From contig NZ_JANHDN010000006.1 of assembly GCF_024494565.1 (NCBI RefSeq), positions 62,001-126,000 on the forward strand: a DNA stretch of 64,000 bases, read 5' to 3'. Below, one piece after another: positions 51,754-61,622 of the stretch. Under the pieces are notes generated by a model. The model worked only from the letters and a program-made list of their open reading frames with translations, made no database searches and was not told the DNA's origin. The stretch's first letter is position 1. The number at the start of each line of letters is the position of its first letter. Position numbers and translations under genes: made by a program. This DNA comes from Halorubrum rutilum (GTDB taxonomy: Archaea; Halobacteriota; Halobacteria; Halobacteriales; Haloferacaceae).

Positions 51754-52662
51754 ATGGCTACTGAAAAAAGCGACGGACGGTTTCTCAGTACAGAGGACAC
51801 CGCTCGACAGGAGCGGCTTAAACAGCTCAAGAGGACCTGGAAGAGCTTTATGCAGAATAAGCTCTCTGTCGTGGGTCTGCTGATGATACTGACACTGGTG
51901 TTCGCAGCGACGTTCGCTCCGTTTATTGCACCGTACCCTGATGATGCCGGGGCAGGGGTCCATTTCGACCGCGCGAGCCAGCCGCCAAGTCTTGAGCACC
52001 CGATGGGCACGGACACAACCGGTCGCGACATTTTCAGTCGGGTGTTGTTTGGTGCACGTATCTCGCTGATGATGGGTGCAATCGTGCTGTCAATAGCAAT
52101 TTCCATCGGCGTCACCCTCGGGCTAGTCGCCGGCTACCTCGGTGGGAAGACCAACTCGGTCATCATGCGCACAACTGACATCTTTTTGGCCATCCCGCCA
52201 ACGCTGCTAGCGATGGCTGTTGTCGCGGCTACTGGGTCATCGTTATTTAATGTCATGGTCGCCATCGCGTTCTCTTGGTGGTCATGGTACGCGCGACTGA
52301 CCCAAGGAGAAGTCCTCTCAATCAAGGAGGAAGAATTCATCGAGTCTAGCCGGGCATTAGGCTCGAACTGGCTTCGGACAACATTCAAAGAAGTACTACC
52401 CAATATTGTGAGTCCGATCACAGTCAAAGCCACACTAGACATGGGATTCGTCATTCTCGTAGGTGCAGGCCTGTCATTCCTCGGACTGGGTGCTCAGCCG
52501 CCGACCCCGACTTGGGGGGCAATGATCGCTCAGGGGCGTAACTACGTCACCACCTTTTGGTGGATCGCAGTATTCCCAGGATTAGCCATCTCATTCGCTG
52601 TGCTCGGGTTCAATTTCATTGGCGACGGCCTACGGGATGCCTTCGACGTAGAGGTGAACTGA
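51754..52662 (+). CDS. dppC: ABC transporter permease (DppC type)
   Basis: 302-residue permease with the DppC N-terminal extension and first helix. The family segment HPMGTDTTGRDIFSRVLFGARISL is present, split here by the usual loop, with the EAA region SSRALGSNWLRTTFKEVLPN. Partner of DppB. The start is 2 nt after the dppB stop. Confidence 0.92.
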   Translation: MATEKSDGRFLSTEDTARQERLKQLKRTWKSFMQNKLSVVGLLMILTLVFAATFAPFIAPYPDDAGAGVHFDRASQPPSLEHPMGTDTTGRDIFSRVLFGARISLMMGAIVLSIAISIGVTLGLVAGYLGGKTNSVIMRTTDIFLAIPPTLLAMAVVAATGSSLFNVMVAIAFSWWSWYARLTQGEVLSIKEEEFIESSRALGSNWLRTTFKEVLPNIVSPITVKATLDMGFVILVGAGLSFLGLGAQPPTPTWGAMIAQGRNYVTTFWWIAVFPGLAISFAVLGFNFIGDGLRDAFDVEVN

Positions 52663-52663
52663 A

Positions 52664-53794
52664 ATGGCTGAGACTCTCTTGGAGGTACGAAACCTCCACG
52701 TCCAGTTCGATACATACGACGGCGTCGCGGAGGTAATCAACGGTGTCGATTTCACGCTGAACCGTGGCGAGACGGCCGCATTAGTCGGCGAAACTGGCTG
52801 TGGCAAGAGCGTGACTGTCAAATCTATTATGGGCTTACTCCCTGCAGCGGAAATCACCGCGGGCGAGATCATATATAAAGGCCAGGATTTGCTGGAGTTG
52901 TCCGATGCCGAGCGTCATGCACGTCGGGGGCGCGAGATTAGCATGATCATGCAAGATCCGATGACGAGCCTCAATCCCGTCCTCACAGTCGGTGAACAGA
53001 TGATCGACGTGCTAAAATGGCAAGGCGAGCGCCGGCTATCTGTCACCGACTGGCTCCGGGATAAGGTCTCGAGAAGGTCAGACGCGGACCACCGTGAGCG
53101 AGCGATTGAAATGCTTGCTGACGTAGAAATCTCTGCGCCAGAGCGGGTGTTTAGCAGTTACCCTGTTGAGCTGTCTGGTGGTATGCGCCAGCGTGTGTTG
53201 ATTGCCATCGCGTTACTGTCCGAACCAAATTTCCTGATTGCCGACGAACCTGGTACGGCCCTAGACGTCACGACCGAGGCAAAAGTGTTGGATTTGCTTG
53301 ACGAACTAGTCGAGGATCGGAACACTAGCGTTCTGTATATTACTCACGACCTCGGCGTCGCTCGTGAGGTGAGCGAATTCATCAATGTTATGTATGCTGG
53401 CGAGATCATCGAGCAGGCTCCGACAGCCGAACTGTTCGCCGATCCGGAGCACCCCTACACTCGAGGGTTACTCGAGAGTATACCGACACTCTCGAGTGGG
53501 ATCGGTGGAGGTATTGAAGGTCACCTTCCAGATTACACGGATCCGCCGGCAGCCTGCCGATTCGCGGAGCGATGTCCCCACGCTGAGTCTAAGTGCAGCG
53601 AGGTAGTGCCATATCCGCGGAAGACAGCCGATGACCACACGGTTGCCTGTCACCTCTTTGACGGGGAGGCCGCCCACGACCGCCATCAGAAGCTTGCTCA
53701 GGAGAGGGTCGACATTGGATCGCCCCCTTGGCGGGAGGGCTCGGAGACTGAGACTGGGTCCGACGTAGTGGCTGATGGAGGGGCTAGCAAATGA
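52664..53794 (+). CDS. dppD: ABC transporter ATP-binding protein (DppD type)
   Basis: 376-residue ATPase. Walker A is GETGCGKSV, the signature LSGGMRQRV, Walker B FLIADEPGTALD and the H-loop YITHDLG. A C-terminal oligopeptide-transporter extension carries CRFAERCPHAESKC, a cysteine cluster typical of DppD/OppD that binds an Fe-S or zinc site. It energises the permease pair with DppF. A 4-nt overlap joins it to dppF. Confidence 0.92.
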   Translation: MAETLLEVRNLHVQFDTYDGVAEVINGVDFTLNRGETAALVGETGCGKSVTVKSIMGLLPAAEITAGEIIYKGQDLLELSDAERHARRGREISMIMQDPMTSLNPVLTVGEQMIDVLKWQGERRLSVTDWLRDKVSRRSDADHRERAIEMLADVEISAPERVFSSYPVELSGGMRQRVLIAIALLSEPNFLIADEPGTALDVTTEAKVLDLLDELVEDRNTSVLYITHDLGVAREVSEFINVMYAGEIIEQAPTAELFADPEHPYTRGLLESIPTLSSGIGGGIEGHLPDYTDPPAACRFAERCPHAESKCSEVVPYPRKTADDHTVACHLFDGEAAHDRHQKLAQERVDIGSPPWREGSETETGSDVVADGGASK

Positions 53795-54846
53795 GTCTCA
53801 CTGACAACGCCGACGAGATAGTAACCCGAGGGGCTCGCAAAGAAGCAGACTCCATGGTCCAAGTCGAGGGACTGAAGAAGCACTTCCCTATCCATGAAGG
53901 GATCCTACGGAAGAGGGCTGGGGAAGTCCGAGCGGTCGACGGAGTGAGCTTCTCGATCGGTGAGGGGCAGACCTTCGGACTGGTTGGAGAGTCTGGGTCA
54001 GGGAAGACGACTATGGGCCGGGCGATGCTGCGGCTGACTGAACCCACGGCGGGTACTGTCAGGATTGATGGTCAGAACGTCGTCGATCTTTCCGAGGACG
54101 AACTCAAGCGGTTCCGACAGAACATGCAAATCGTCCACCAAGATCCCACGTCGAGTCTTAATCCTCGCCACCGTGTGAAGACGATTATCGAGGCACCATT
54201 GAAGATCCATGACTACGGTGATGCTAAAGAGCGCATCGAGCGCATCGAGGAGCTGCTGGACATGGTCGACCTACCGCGGGAATACATGTACCGCCACCCT
54301 GGGCAGCTCTCAGGCGGACAGAAACAGCGGGTCGGTATTGCCCGAGCAGTAGCACTGAATCCGAAGTTCGTCGTGCTAGACGAGCCAACAAGTGCGCTCG
54401 ACGTGAGCGTGCAGGCCCGCATCGTCAACATACTCCAGCGAATCCAAAAAGAGTATGGGATCACCTATCTGTTCATCACTCACGACCTTTCGCTGTTGCG
54501 CAACGTCGCCGACCGCATCGGAGTGATGTACCTAGGCCGGCTTGTTGAGGTCGGTGATGTTCAGTCCGTCTTCAGGACGCCAGAACATCCCTACAGCCGG
54601 GCGCTGTTATCGGCCATATCGACGGTGAGTGATGCCGACAAGCAAGCCAAGCCTGAACAACAGAAACTTGAGGGCGAGATCCCGGACCCTCGGGAGAAGC
54701 CCAGCGGCTGTGCCTTCCGCTCGCGGTGCCCCCGTGCGTTCGATGCCTGCTCAGGTGAAGAACCCTCGATGTACGAACTGGGAGACGACCAGGAAGCACG
54801 GTGCTACCTGCACGATGACCGCTACCGGGAAGAGCCCGATTGGTGA
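53791..54846 (+). CDS. dppF: ABC transporter ATP-binding protein (DppF type)
   Basis: 351-residue ATPase. Walker A is GESGSGKTT, the signature LSGGQKQRV, Walker B FVVLDEPTSALD and the H-loop FITHDLS. The C-terminal extension has CAFRSRCPRAFDAC. Second ATPase of the importer. The first 28 residues before the ABC core are a short extension; the GTG/ATG choice is not in doubt because of the 4-nt overlap with dppD. Confidence 0.92.
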   Translation: MSLTDNADEIVTRGARKEADSMVQVEGLKKHFPIHEGILRKRAGEVRAVDGVSFSIGEGQTFGLVGESGSGKTTMGRAMLRLTEPTAGTVRIDGQNVVDLSEDELKRFRQNMQIVHQDPTSSLNPRHRVKTIIEAPLKIHDYGDAKERIERIEELLDMVDLPREYMYRHPGQLSGGQKQRVGIARAVALNPKFVVLDEPTSALDVSVQARIVNILQRIQKEYGITYLFITHDLSLLRNVADRIGVMYLGRLVEVGDVQSVFRTPEHPYSRALLSAISTVSDADKQAKPEQQKLEGEIPDPREKPSGCAFRSRCPRAFDACSGEEPSMYELGDDQEARCYLHDDRYREEPDW

Positions 54847-54848
54847 CC

Positions 54849-55235
54849 ATGTCTGAGGATTCCTCTCGAATCAAGACACTTCGACGGGCTCGCCAGCGGC
54901 AACCCTGGACAGTCGAGCTGCTTATTGAATCGGCGGCTGATCCGATGAAATTCAAGGAACGTACACCGGCCTGTGCAGCCTGTCCGCAGCCCTGCGAGGC
55001 CGACGAGGTGTGTGCGACGGCAGTAGGAAAGGCAGGTAACCTCTTCGAGTCGATGGGCCGCGACCAGGCGTATTACTTGGTGGAGAACGGCATGAAGCGA
55101 TTGCGAACACGAGACGACGCCACGCTCCGGACCGTTGAGCGTGAGCGGCCAAACACGTTCCTAGCGCTTGATAACGAGCGCATCGGCGAGACGGCATCGA
55201 AAAACAAGCAACCGACAAAATCCAACGACAAATGA
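54849..55235 (+). CDS. Small cysteine-motif protein of the catabolic cluster
   Basis: 128-residue protein starting MSEDSSRIKTLRRARQRQPW. The middle has a cysteine cluster (CAACPQPCEADEVC) that could bind a metal or Fe-S centre, and the C-terminus is polar. It starts 2 nt after dppF and overlaps the DUF917 gene by 4 nt, so it belongs to the operon. No family recognised; possibly a redox or chaperone partner for one of the enzymes. Confidence 0.6.
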   Translation: MSEDSSRIKTLRRARQRQPWTVELLIESAADPMKFKERTPACAACPQPCEADEVCATAVGKAGNLFESMGRDQAYYLVENGMKRLRTRDDATLRTVERERPNTFLALDNERIGETASKNKQPTKSNDK

Positions 55236-56320
55236 ACGACAATAATCACACAGAGATCACCGATGAGTGGGTTGAACACGTAGCGGTCGGCGGGGCGATC
55301 CTCGGCGGCGGGGGCGGTGGCTCGCTCGATGAAGGTATCGAGTTCGGCGAATTGGCGGTCGAGTATGGCAGCCCGACACTACGTCCAATATCCGAATTGG
55401 ACCCCTCCGAGGTAGTTTTGACTGTCAGCGGTGTCGGCGCCCCAGCGGCGACTGACAGCCACGTCAAGCCGGCTGACTACGTGCAGGCTGTCGAGTTGGT
55501 GATGAACCGGATCGCCGAGCGTGGTCGATCAGTCGGCGCGCTAATGACCAACGAAATGGGTGGGTTCGCTAGCGTCAACGGATTGCTGCAGTCGGCCGTG
55601 ACTGGGCTCCCACTAGTGGATGCGGCGTGTAACGGCCGCGCACATCCAACAGGGCCAATGGGGTCGATCGGACTGTCAAGCGACGAGACTGTGTTACAGG
55701 CCGGTGTCGGGGGCGAGCCCGACACTGGACGGCGCCACGAACTGGTCGTGGAGGCCCACCTTTCGTCCGCAGCGGACACAATCCGTCAAATAGCTGAGGC
55801 GGCCGGAGGCCTAGTTGCGGTCGCGCGTAATCCCGTCCCGGCGGAGTACGCCGAGTCTAATGCTGCGCTCTCGGTGTACGACCAGGCAAAAACGCTCGGT
55901 CAGGCAGTTCAGACAGCACGTGACGGCGAGACCGCCGCTGCAGAGGTAGCGTCACTGCTGGACGGCGAAGTAGCAATCACTGGGACCGTTGACTCACGGG
56001 AACTGGAGACAGCTGGCGGATTCGACATCGGGACTGTCGTCGTCGACGACCACGAGCTCACATTCTGGAACGAGTATATGACCTTCAGCCGTGATGGTGA
56101 GCGGCTCGCAACGTTCCCCGACCTGATCACAACGCTGGACACAGACACCGGCGAGCCGATATCGACTGCCGAAATTGCAGAAGGCCAGTCAGTCACAGTT
56201 GTACTGGCGCCGGCATCGTCGCTGGCACTCGGCGCTGGAATGGACGACCCTGGGTTGTTCGAACCCGTCGAAGAGGCTGTCGGGCAACCGGTCGTCGAAC
56301 ACGCGTTCCCGGAGGTGTAA
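55232..56320 (+). CDS. DUF917 family protein
   Basis: 362-residue DUF917 protein. The N-terminal glycine-rich stretch (GGAILGGGGGGSLDEG) and the PLVDAACNGRAHPTGPMGS segment are characteristic. DUF917 proteins are often encoded with hydantoinase-type and peptidase genes, and some are annotated as S-methyl-thiohydantoin desulfurases. The reaction here is not established. It is followed by DUF1177 and AroM genes, a combination also seen in bacteria. Confidence 0.85.
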   Translation: MNDNNHTEITDEWVEHVAVGGAILGGGGGGSLDEGIEFGELAVEYGSPTLRPISELDPSEVVLTVSGVGAPAATDSHVKPADYVQAVELVMNRIAERGRSVGALMTNEMGGFASVNGLLQSAVTGLPLVDAACNGRAHPTGPMGSIGLSSDETVLQAGVGGEPDTGRRHELVVEAHLSSAADTIRQIAEAAGGLVAVARNPVPAEYAESNAALSVYDQAKTLGQAVQTARDGETAAAEVASLLDGEVAITGTVDSRELETAGGFDIGTVVVDDHELTFWNEYMTFSRDGERLATFPDLITTLDTDTGEPISTAEIAEGQSVTVVLAPASSLALGAGMDDPGLFEPVEEAVGQPVVEHAFPEV

Positions 56321-56322
56321 CC

Positions 56323-57240
56323 ATGTTTGAGCGAATACAGCGCGCCTACGATGTGCTTGACCACCCCGATGCGGACGGCGAGGCCGTCTGCTCGGAATTA
56401 AAAGGGACCGGTGTCGATGTGGATGTGACGACCATCGAGGGCAAAGAAGGAACAACTGACTTCGTAAAAATAGTTGTCCCGGGTGAGGATCCAGACGCAA
56501 ACACGCTCGGTGTCATCGGGAGGCTGGGTGGCGCGGGAGCCCGTCCCGAGGAGATCGGAATGGTATCGGACGCCGACGGTGCGATCGTCGCGCTTGCGAC
56601 GGCGTTTCAGCTCGCGGAGATGCATGCCCGCGGTGATGTGCTTGCAGGTGACGTACGCATCGCGACCCACGTCTGTCCGGATGCTCCAACCCAGGCTCAC
56701 GATCCGGTTCCGTTCATGGGGAGCCCCGTAGATATGGCCACAATGAATGAACACGAGGTTGATGGCGAAATGGATGCGGTGCTATCAGTCGACGCCACGA
56801 AAGGTAACCGGGTCCACTGCGAACGCGGGTTCGCGCTAACTCCGACAATTAAACAAGGGTGGATCCTCCGTCCGAGCGAGACTCTTCTCGACGCCCAAGA
56901 GCGGGTTACGGGTGAGCCCCCGAGGACGCTCACGCTGACGGCCCAAGATATCACACCCTATGGGAATGATGTCCACCATATCAACAGCATCCTCCAGCCT
57001 GCAACCGCAACAGACGCGCCAGTGGTGGGCGTTGCCACGACAAGCGTGAATCCAGTTCCCGGTTCTGGCACCGGAGCAAACTATCTCCCTGAGATCGCCG
57101 AAGCCACCGGATTCGTCGTCGAGACGGCGAAAGACTTCACGCGCGGACGTGCCTCATTCTACGATGAGGCAGAGTTCGACCGCCTGAAGTCGCTATACGG
57201 CTCAATGGACCATCTTCAGACAATGGGTGAGAGCCGATGA
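56323..57240 (+). CDS. DUF1177 family protein
   Basis: 305-residue DUF1177 protein. It has an N-terminal helical part, then IGRLGGAGARPEEIGMVSDADGA and THVCPDAPTQAHDPVPFMGSP with conserved acidic and His/Cys residues. The fold may resemble amidohydrolases or aminopeptidases, but the activity is unknown. It starts 2 nt after the DUF917 gene and its stop overlaps the AroM ATG. Confidence 0.85.
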   Translation: MFERIQRAYDVLDHPDADGEAVCSELKGTGVDVDVTTIEGKEGTTDFVKIVVPGEDPDANTLGVIGRLGGAGARPEEIGMVSDADGAIVALATAFQLAEMHARGDVLAGDVRIATHVCPDAPTQAHDPVPFMGSPVDMATMNEHEVDGEMDAVLSVDATKGNRVHCERGFALTPTIKQGWILRPSETLLDAQERVTGEPPRTLTLTAQDITPYGNDVHHINSILQPATATDAPVVGVATTSVNPVPGSGTGANYLPEIAEATGFVVETAKDFTRGRASFYDEAEFDRLKSLYGSMDHLQTMGESR

Positions 57241-57896
57241 CAAAGCTTGGACTGCTCACTATTGGCCAGGCGCCTCGGGATGACATCACTCCCGACATCA
57301 AGGCCCAACTCCCCGAGCACGTCGAGGTTATCGAAGCGGGCGCGCTTGACCGGTTCGACTCCGCTAAAGAGATCGAGGAGGCGGCAGGAGCCCACGATGG
57401 CGAGCCGGTATTTGTCACGAAACTCCGAGACGGCTCGTCGGTCACCATCGACCGGGCTGCAACAATCGGATTGATGCAAGAGCGGATTCAGGAGCTCGCG
57501 GCGGATGTCTCCACTATCGGGGTCCTCTGTACGGGAGCATTCCCTACATTCAACGTTGACGTCCCGGTACTGGAGCCCAGCAAGCTGCTACACGCCTGGA
57601 CGTCTGGCATCGTCGATGACGGTACGGTCGGCGTACTCGTGCCCGAGCCCGAACAAGTACTCCAGACCCGCAAGAAGTGGGCGGAATTTGACCTGGTCAC
57701 CGCTTCCGGGTCGCCTTACGTTGATGAGGATGAGGTCAGTCCCGCTGCCGAGGCGCTAGGAACCGATGTCGATCTCGTCGTGATGGACTGTATGGGATAC
57801 ACTCCTGAAATGAAGGATCAGGTCCGGACGACGACTGGTGCGGGGGTCTTACTCGGCCGGTCAGTACTCTGGAAGACTTCCACGGAGGTGCTGTGA
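57237..57896 (+). CDS. AroM family protein
   Basis: 219-residue AroM-like protein: KLGLLTIGQAPRDDITPDI at the N-terminus and VVMDCMGYTP near the C-terminus. The family is related to Asp/Glu racemases, with cysteines at TIGVLCTGAF and VMDCMGYT, and its activity is uncharacterised. In bacteria AroM genes sit next to DUF1177 and transporter genes, as here. Confidence 0.88.
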   Translation: MTKLGLLTIGQAPRDDITPDIKAQLPEHVEVIEAGALDRFDSAKEIEEAAGAHDGEPVFVTKLRDGSSVTIDRAATIGLMQERIQELAADVSTIGVLCTGAFPTFNVDVPVLEPSKLLHAWTSGIVDDGTVGVLVPEPEQVLQTRKKWAEFDLVTASGSPYVDEDEVSPAAEALGTDVDLVVMDCMGYTPEMKDQVRTTTGAGVLLGRSVLWKTSTEVL

Positions 57897-58843
57897 TGGC
57901 GGACCTTCGAGCAGTCGCACGGCGAGTTCTCTCAGAGAATATGGGAGCTGTTGCTGATGAGTCGTTGGTGGTCGTGACTGACACCGACAAGCGAGAGATT
58001 GGACGAGCACTATTCGAAGCCGGCGCTGACCTTGATCTCGAAGTCGGAATTATTGAGACGCCGCCGATGGAACGTAGCGGGATGGAACCCCCGGCGTTCG
58101 TCGCCGCGGCCATGCGGGAGGCCGATATTGTAGTGGCACCAACGAGCGCGTCACTAACTCATACGCGTGCTCGAGAGGCTGCGACGGAGACAGGCGCTCG
58201 CGTCGCCACAATGCCGGGCATCACCGAGCGTATGTTCGGCGAGGGTGCAATTACCGCCGACTATGATGAGGTCGAGCGGCTGACAGCCGCGCTCGCCGAC
58301 CGGCTGACTGCAGCTGATGAAGCCCGTATCGAGACCGGTAAAGAGGTACTGAAAATGTCGTTGACTGACCGCAAGGGAATTCCCAGTGACGGTCTGATCC
58401 GCAAACCGGGTGAGTCAGGAAATCTCCCCTCCGGTGAAGGGTATATTGCCCCAGTTGAGGATACTGCAGAGGGCGCTATCGCGTTTGACGGCGGCCTCGT
58501 CGGTGTCGGTGCGCTCGACGAACCTGTTATTGTCCGGATTGAGTCGGGATCGGTTACATCTGTTGAGGGGCCGTCGGCCGAACAGTTTCTTGAGGCAACC
58601 GCCGGAGACGACTGCGCTCGCCAGGTCGGCGAACTCGGTCTCGGGACGAACCCAGCTGCGGAGATCATCGGGACTGTCCTTGAGGATGAAAAAGTCTATG
58701 GGACATGTCACGTAGCATTCGGGGACAACCACGGGTTTGGAGGGACGATCGAGTGTGATTCCCATGTCGACGGGATTGCACTAGAACCCGACGTTTACCT
58801 CGACGACGAACTCGTTGTTACCGGTGGTGAGGTGGTTGTGTGA
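57896..58843 (+). CDS. M29-type aminopeptidase-like protein
   Basis: 315-residue protein resembling the M29 metallopeptidase / NicX-type fold. The C-terminal part has GELGLGTNPAAEIIGTVLEDEKVYGTCHVAFGDNHGFGG, broken by conserved residues, and a final His/Asp pair (CDSHVDGIAL), the usual metal ligands of M29 proteins. It could cleave an amino-terminal residue or open a ring compound. The ATG at 57896 overlaps the AroM stop by 1 nt. Confidence 0.75.
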   Translation: MADLRAVARRVLSENMGAVADESLVVVTDTDKREIGRALFEAGADLDLEVGIIETPPMERSGMEPPAFVAAAMREADIVVAPTSASLTHTRAREAATETGARVATMPGITERMFGEGAITADYDEVERLTAALADRLTAADEARIETGKEVLKMSLTDRKGIPSDGLIRKPGESGNLPSGEGYIAPVEDTAEGAIAFDGGLVGVGALDEPVIVRIESGSVTSVEGPSAEQFLEATAGDDCARQVGELGLGTNPAAEIIGTVLEDEKVYGTCHVAFGDNHGFGGTIECDSHVDGIALEPDVYLDDELVVTGGEVVV

Positions 58844-58861
58844 CCGACTGTGAGGTAACAG

Positions 58862-59737
58862 ATGACCGATAGCGATAGTGACAGTAGATACACTGACCGC
58901 CCAGCGCTACACGGAGAGGAATCACAGGTGACAGACCTGACGCGGTGGCTTGCAGGGCGGGCGACAGTCCGTGATTTTGACCCTAGTGCAGAGATTCCAG
59001 ACGAGGAGGTCCGCGAAATGGTTGACGCCGGGCGGAAGGCCCCAACCAGCGGGACGGTACAGATGTACAGCTTCGTGTGGATCCGCGAGCAATCACTGCG
59101 TGAGCGCATCCATGAGTTGTGCGACCGCGGAAGCAAGCAGATTGAGGAAGCGAGCCACTTCCTGCTGGTATGCATTGACCTGCGGCGGGTCCGGCTGCTG
59201 TTGGAACACCGTGACCGCGAGTTCCGCATCGTACCTGGGATGGGGATGCTTGAGGGAGCAATCGACGCCTCACTGGCGGCGATGACAACGATGACAGCCG
59301 CCGAGAGCCAAGGATACGGAATCTGTCCAATCGGGAACATCCTGAATGGTCTCCCCCAAGCTGCGGCAGCTGTCGACCTCCCGTCGGGTGTCCTCCCAAT
59401 CTACGGGCTCTGTATTGGCGTCCCAGCCCACGGTGAGGCCAAAGAGAACGCCCCGCGGCTCCCGCTCGAGGCAGTTCTTCACGAGGGAGAGTATCAAGAT
59501 CCTCCACCAGAACTACTTGAAGCCTCCCACGACGCGATGGACGAAATGTACGGTGACAGTGTCTACGGAGACTCCGATCGAGAGTGGTACGGGACTCTCG
59601 AGCGCTACTGGGGGCCTGACGGTTTCATGAATCGTCGCGAAGAGACGTTGTTTGCCGCCCTGCGCCAGCAGGGCTTCTTCGCGGCCCGCGGCATAGACGA
59701 ACCGGCAGAAAAGAACGAAGATACTGCAGATACATGA
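58862..59737 (+). CDS. Nitroreductase-family flavoprotein
   Basis: 291-residue FMN-dependent nitroreductase-fold protein. It has the ATVRDFDPSAEIPDEEVREMVDAGRKAPTSG motif and the flavin-contacting GYGICPIGNIL segment. A C-terminal extension of about 60 residues is longer than usual. It could carry out a redox step on the imported compound. Its stop overlaps the racemase start by 4 nt. Confidence 0.85.
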   Translation: MTDSDSDSRYTDRPALHGEESQVTDLTRWLAGRATVRDFDPSAEIPDEEVREMVDAGRKAPTSGTVQMYSFVWIREQSLRERIHELCDRGSKQIEEASHFLLVCIDLRRVRLLLEHRDREFRIVPGMGMLEGAIDASLAAMTTMTAAESQGYGICPIGNILNGLPQAAAAVDLPSGVLPIYGLCIGVPAHGEAKENAPRLPLEAVLHEGEYQDPPPELLEASHDAMDEMYGDSVYGDSDREWYGTLERYWGPDGFMNRREETLFAALRQQGFFAARGIDEPAEKNEDTADT

Positions 59738-60417
59738 CCAAACAAAATCAAATCGAGATGGGTGTCCTCCGCGTGCTGACGCTGGAGGACCCTGAAGACG
59801 TATCGCTACATGGACGCGTGATCGAACAGCAGTTCCCCCATATCTCGACGACATCACGGTGTATTCCTGACCATCCGGAAGGGATTCCGTCTGTCGAGGC
59901 TGAAGAGGAGGCGCTACCATACATCAAGGGACTAGGACGGGAAATGGCGACTGACGTCGACGTGCTAACGATCAGCTGCGCGCTCGACCCTGCAGTGTCA
60001 ACACTCGATAATGAGGTGGACGTGCCAGTTGTCGGTGCGGGCGCCAGCGTTGCGGCGATTGCGATTGCCCGGGGTGAAACTGTCGGGACGCTCGGCCTTG
60101 AGAGCGGGACACCTCCGATAGTTCGCAATCTACTGGGTGACCGTTTAGGGGCCACCGAGACTGTTGAAGGCGCGGAAACAACCAACTATCTCACGACCAA
60201 GGAAGGGCAGACAGAGATCCGGACAGCGATTAAGCGGCTAGCCGACGCCGGTTGCGACGTAGTCGCGCCCAGCTGCACCGGGCTGACGACCTCAGGCGTG
60301 CTGGGTGACATCGGGTCGTCCTTCGAAATTCCAGTTGTCGACCCCGTACTCGCGATGGCTGCGGTCGGTACCACGACGGTGCTGCCAATCACGACAGCCT
60401 CGGAGGTAGAAGCATGA
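59734..60417 (+). CDS. Asp/Glu/hydantoin racemase family protein
   Basis: 227-residue racemase with two catalytic cysteines: C in LTISCALDP near residue 80 and C in APSCTGLT near 182. The spacing and surroundings fit hydantoin or Asp/Glu racemases. It would invert an amino-acid or hydantoin stereocentre. It is coupled by 4-nt overlaps to the genes on both sides. Confidence 0.85.
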   Translation: MTKQNQIEMGVLRVLTLEDPEDVSLHGRVIEQQFPHISTTSRCIPDHPEGIPSVEAEEEALPYIKGLGREMATDVDVLTISCALDPAVSTLDNEVDVPVVGAGASVAAIAIARGETVGTLGLESGTPPIVRNLLGDRLGATETVEGAETTNYLTTKEGQTEIRTAIKRLADAGCDVVAPSCTGLTTSGVLGDIGSSFEIPVVDPVLAMAAVGTTTVLPITTASEVEA

Positions 60418-61481
60418 GCGATGCCGTCAAGGTCGGCGACGTCAGCGCGGAACCAGGGACCCGCGAGCAGGGGTACATCGAAGGTGTCGAGCTAACGACT
60501 GGCGACAGTATCAACATCCCTGTGGTTGTTCTTAATGGTTCCAAAGAGGGACCGACTGCGCTCTTGTTCTCGACCCAGCACGGCAAGGAACTCCAGGGAA
60601 CAGCTGTCACTCACGAAATGATCCACGAGCGGCTCTCGCCAGACGAGGTAGCAGGTACGGTGATCGCCATCCCCGTTGCTAACCCGCTGGCATTTATGCA
60701 TGCGACCTACCGGTCGTGGATCGACAATCGAGATGTCGGCTATGTCAACGTCGAGAATACAGAAGGTAACACCACTGAACGCCTCGCTAGCGCTATCTGG
60801 GAGAACGCTTGGAGTAAGGCCGATATCGTCGTGAACTATCACTGTAACGACCACCCAGATTCACTGTATTTCCAGATCATCGAGCCGACCGAAGAGACGG
60901 AGGCTGACGTTGAGCGGGCTGCCGAGGCGTTCGGTATCACGACGGTTCGAAAGGACAATATTGTCGAATCTGGTCCCGGACCGATTGGTGCTGACCGTGT
61001 CCCGACATTAAGTAATAAAGGTGCAGCAGAGGGCATCCCCGAGCTCATGGTGGAGTTCATCAACGGCCGGTATCTTGACGAGACGAGCCTCCGGGTTGGG
61101 GTGGATGGCACCCTCAATGTGCTGCGGGAGTTTGACCTCCTAGAAGGGGAACCCTCGGAAGGCCCTCAAGAGGATATCACGCTGGTTCCGTGTCAGTACA
61201 CTGGTGGCCATGGTGTCAATCGTGCCCACGGAATGGTCCGCAATGACAGCGGCGGAATCCTTTATCCGCGCCAACCGACGGGAGAGTTTGTCGCCGAAGG
61301 AGAGACCGTCGCCGACATCGTTGATCTCCACGGTAACCACGTGGAGTCAGTCAAAATGCCTGTTGACGGCTACCTCTGGGCGTACGCCGGCTCCCAACAG
61401 TTCGCCACGTCAGGTGGAATGCAGACCATCGAATCTGGCGGAAAAGTTGTTTACGCGTTTACACACGAGGAGAATGTGTAG
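60414..61481 (+). CDS. Succinylglutamate desuccinylase/aspartoacylase-family zinc hydrolase
   Basis: 355-residue AstE/AspA-type carboxypeptidase-like protein. The zinc ligands are visible as H and E in STQHGKELQG (near residue 45) and H in VNYHCND (near 142). A C-terminal beta-rich domain (IVDLHGNHVESVKMPVDGYLW) is typical of the family. It would release an acyl group or amino acid from an N-acylated substrate. Last enzyme gene of the cluster. Confidence 0.87.
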   Translation: MSDAVKVGDVSAEPGTREQGYIEGVELTTGDSINIPVVVLNGSKEGPTALLFSTQHGKELQGTAVTHEMIHERLSPDEVAGTVIAIPVANPLAFMHATYRSWIDNRDVGYVNVENTEGNTTERLASAIWENAWSKADIVVNYHCNDHPDSLYFQIIEPTEETEADVERAAEAFGITTVRKDNIVESGPGPIGADRVPTLSNKGAAEGIPELMVEFINGRYLDETSLRVGVDGTLNVLREFDLLEGEPSEGPQEDITLVPCQYTGGHGVNRAHGMVRNDSGGILYPRQPTGEFVAEGETVADIVDLHGNHVESVKMPVDGYLWAYAGSQQFATSGGMQTIESGGKVVYAFTHEENV

Positions 61482-61622
61482 CCGTACCACTCATAGAACA
61501 TACAGCCGACAGATCATTAGTGTCTGGCAGAAAGCCAGTAGAACAATCAGTGTCTAAGACGGAGTAACTTTTTGTCAAGTTGCTGTAAGAAAGCTATTAA
61601 TTGAGGCTAAAGAATACAAGGT

